NCBI GenBank assembly: GCA_001662425.1
Contig: BDDC01000004.1
Span: forward strand, 1 to 64,000
Direction of reading: 5' to 3'
Source of the DNA: Chlamydomonas sphaeroides
Lineage: Eukaryota; Chlorophyta; Chlorophyceae; Chlamydomonadales; Chlamydomonadaceae
DNA length: 64,000 nucleotides
The position numbers and the translations under genes were made by a program. How positions within the stretch are numbered: the stretch's first letter is position 1; each line of letters opens with the position of its first letter. The notes below the pieces were generated by a model. It ran no database searches. It was not told the DNA's origin and saw only the letters and a list, made by a program, of their open reading frames with translations. Below are positions 63,077 to 64,000 of this stretch, one piece after another.

Positions 63077-64000
63077 GTTGGCAACTCCGGCACCGACCAT
63101 GGGTCGGTCTTCCGGCGCCCCACCGGCAGACGCGGCTCCGGGTGGCAGCCTGGAGCTGTCCCTTGCGGGCCTGCGGCTTGCCCGCTCACAGCCGGCTGCC
63201 AATTCGGTGGCGCCGTTGCCTGCAGACGAGGCAGCCGCGGAGCTAGCTGTCGGGGTGGAGGAGGCACCGGCGTTCTTTGACGGTACGCTTGCAAAGCGCA
63301 CCGTTGAGCGCCAGAATGCCTGCGCCAAGCAAGGAGCTCTGCGCATGGCTGGCCCGAGAGGGGCTCAGCCCCGATACGGCCCTGCTCCGGTGCACGCCGG
63401 AGCACGCTCTGGCCTACATGGTGAAGGGCTGCCTGCCGGCCCAAAAGGGCCGCGGCGGGGGTGGCGAGTGCAGCCCCAGCCACGTCAACACCACGCTCTT
63501 GCTGCTCAGCGGCTACTTGAAGCGCATTGGGCGGACCGGTCAGTACGACCCCGCCACTGGGCGCGGGAACCCCTTGTCGCCCGTCTGGACTGGAGACCTC
63601 CGCAAAGCGTCGGTACGCTCAGAAAGCGTGCCAGGCGGGCTACGTTGAGCGCTCGGCCGTTTCCCTGGCGCGTGATAAGTATGAGCGCCTGTGTGGCTAC
63701 CTGTACGGCCTGGCGGCGGCGGTGGTAGCGGCAAAGCTTGAGCGGCTGGTCGCGCTGCGCGACCCGCTGTGCATGCAGTTCATGTACGTGACCAGCATGC
63801 GCGGGCACACGGGCAAGCTGGGGCTGGGCGACTTCGTTGAGCCCGAGGCGCCCAGCCAGCCCTACCGCGGTTTTCCGCTGCCCTCATGGGTGAGGCGGCG
63901 GCCGACCTGGTGCTCTGCGTGGCGCTGCGGGGCACCAAGACCTGCCGTGGGCGGCGGGCAGCTCCCATCCGCCTGGGGCCGGAGCCCAGCCGGTCAGAGC
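63077..64000 (+). pseudogene. tyrosine-recombinase-like mobile element ORF, frameshifted, 3'-partial
   Basis: Protein similarity runs through three frames: about 63240-63320 (FFDGTLAKRTVERQN), about 63320-63600 (KELCAWLAREGLSPDTALL, HALAYMVKGCLP, SHVNTTLLLLSGYLKRIG, YDPATGRGNP), 63611-63885 (YAQKACQAGYVERSAVSL, FMYVTSMRGHTGKLGLGDF) and 63886-64000 (VALRGTKTCRGRRAAPIRLG). This order matches the SAM-like core-binding domain and start of the catalytic domain (box I Arg in TSMRGH) of tyrosine recombinases from green-algal DIRS/Crypton-like elements, as I know them. At least three frame changes without clear splice sites argue for a decayed copy. Boxes II and the Tyr nucleophile would lie beyond the window. 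Confidence 0.6.

Noticed and set aside
1..64000. tRNA, rRNA, CRISPR array, or bacterial operon features
   Set aside because: None seen; dense spliced introns and domain content are eukaryotic.

Overview
This window is nuclear DNA from a eukaryote, most likely a volvocine green alga (Chlamydomonas/Gonium/Volvox group). The reasons are GC-rich sequence, more than 200 short exons with GT-AG (some GC-AG) introns, strong C/G third-codon bias, hydroxyproline-rich (SPPPP-type) blocks like those of pherophorin wall proteins, SRCR and C-type lectin domains used together, and a TGTAA polyadenylation motif. The species cannot be fixed from the sequence alone. All exon coordinates come from hand reading of splice sites and protein motifs, so most should be good to within a few bases, but some small exons are missed or uncertain.

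Almost the whole window (57-62396, + strand) appears to be one giant gene whose 5' end lies upstream. I read about 220 exons with roughly 26 kb of coding sequence, or about 8,800 residues (hand count, perhaps +/-10%). The product looks like a type I cell-surface receptor or extracellular-matrix protein. It has a very long ectodomain, one C-terminal transmembrane helix and a tail of about 16 residues.

Module order: three SRCR domains (0-4 kb); an FG-GAP/VCBS-like calcium-loop region (4-7 kb); a GH18 chitinase-like domain that has lost its catalytic residues (7.2-9.1 kb); C-type lectin domains (CTLDs), one carrying a proline-rich insert (9.2-12.2 kb); PAN-like and C-P-x-G modules with a long proline-rich spacer (12.3-17.3 kb); a long CTLD array (17.4-41.1 kb) interrupted by VMO-I-like modules, an F-type (fucose) lectin, PAN-like modules and a DRHxVxC...YxxxCC module; a CGDG...ECD Cys repeat (41.2 kb); transthyretin-like beta modules (41.7-46.4 kb); a poorly resolved Ala/Glu-rich helical stretch (47.4-53.7 kb); and a C-terminal part (53.9-61.4 kb) that resembles large ectodomains I recall from other protists. 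The transmembrane exon (62190-62396) follows. The combination suggests a multivalent glycan-binding surface protein.

The most striking pattern is that several CTLDs seem to be split, with their N- and C-terminal halves separated by complete foreign modules, including whole CTLDs (nested domains).

Downstream (62.4-64 kb) are the 3' UTR, a short featureless spacer, and a frameshifted tyrosine-recombinase-like mobile-element remnant that runs off the end of the window.
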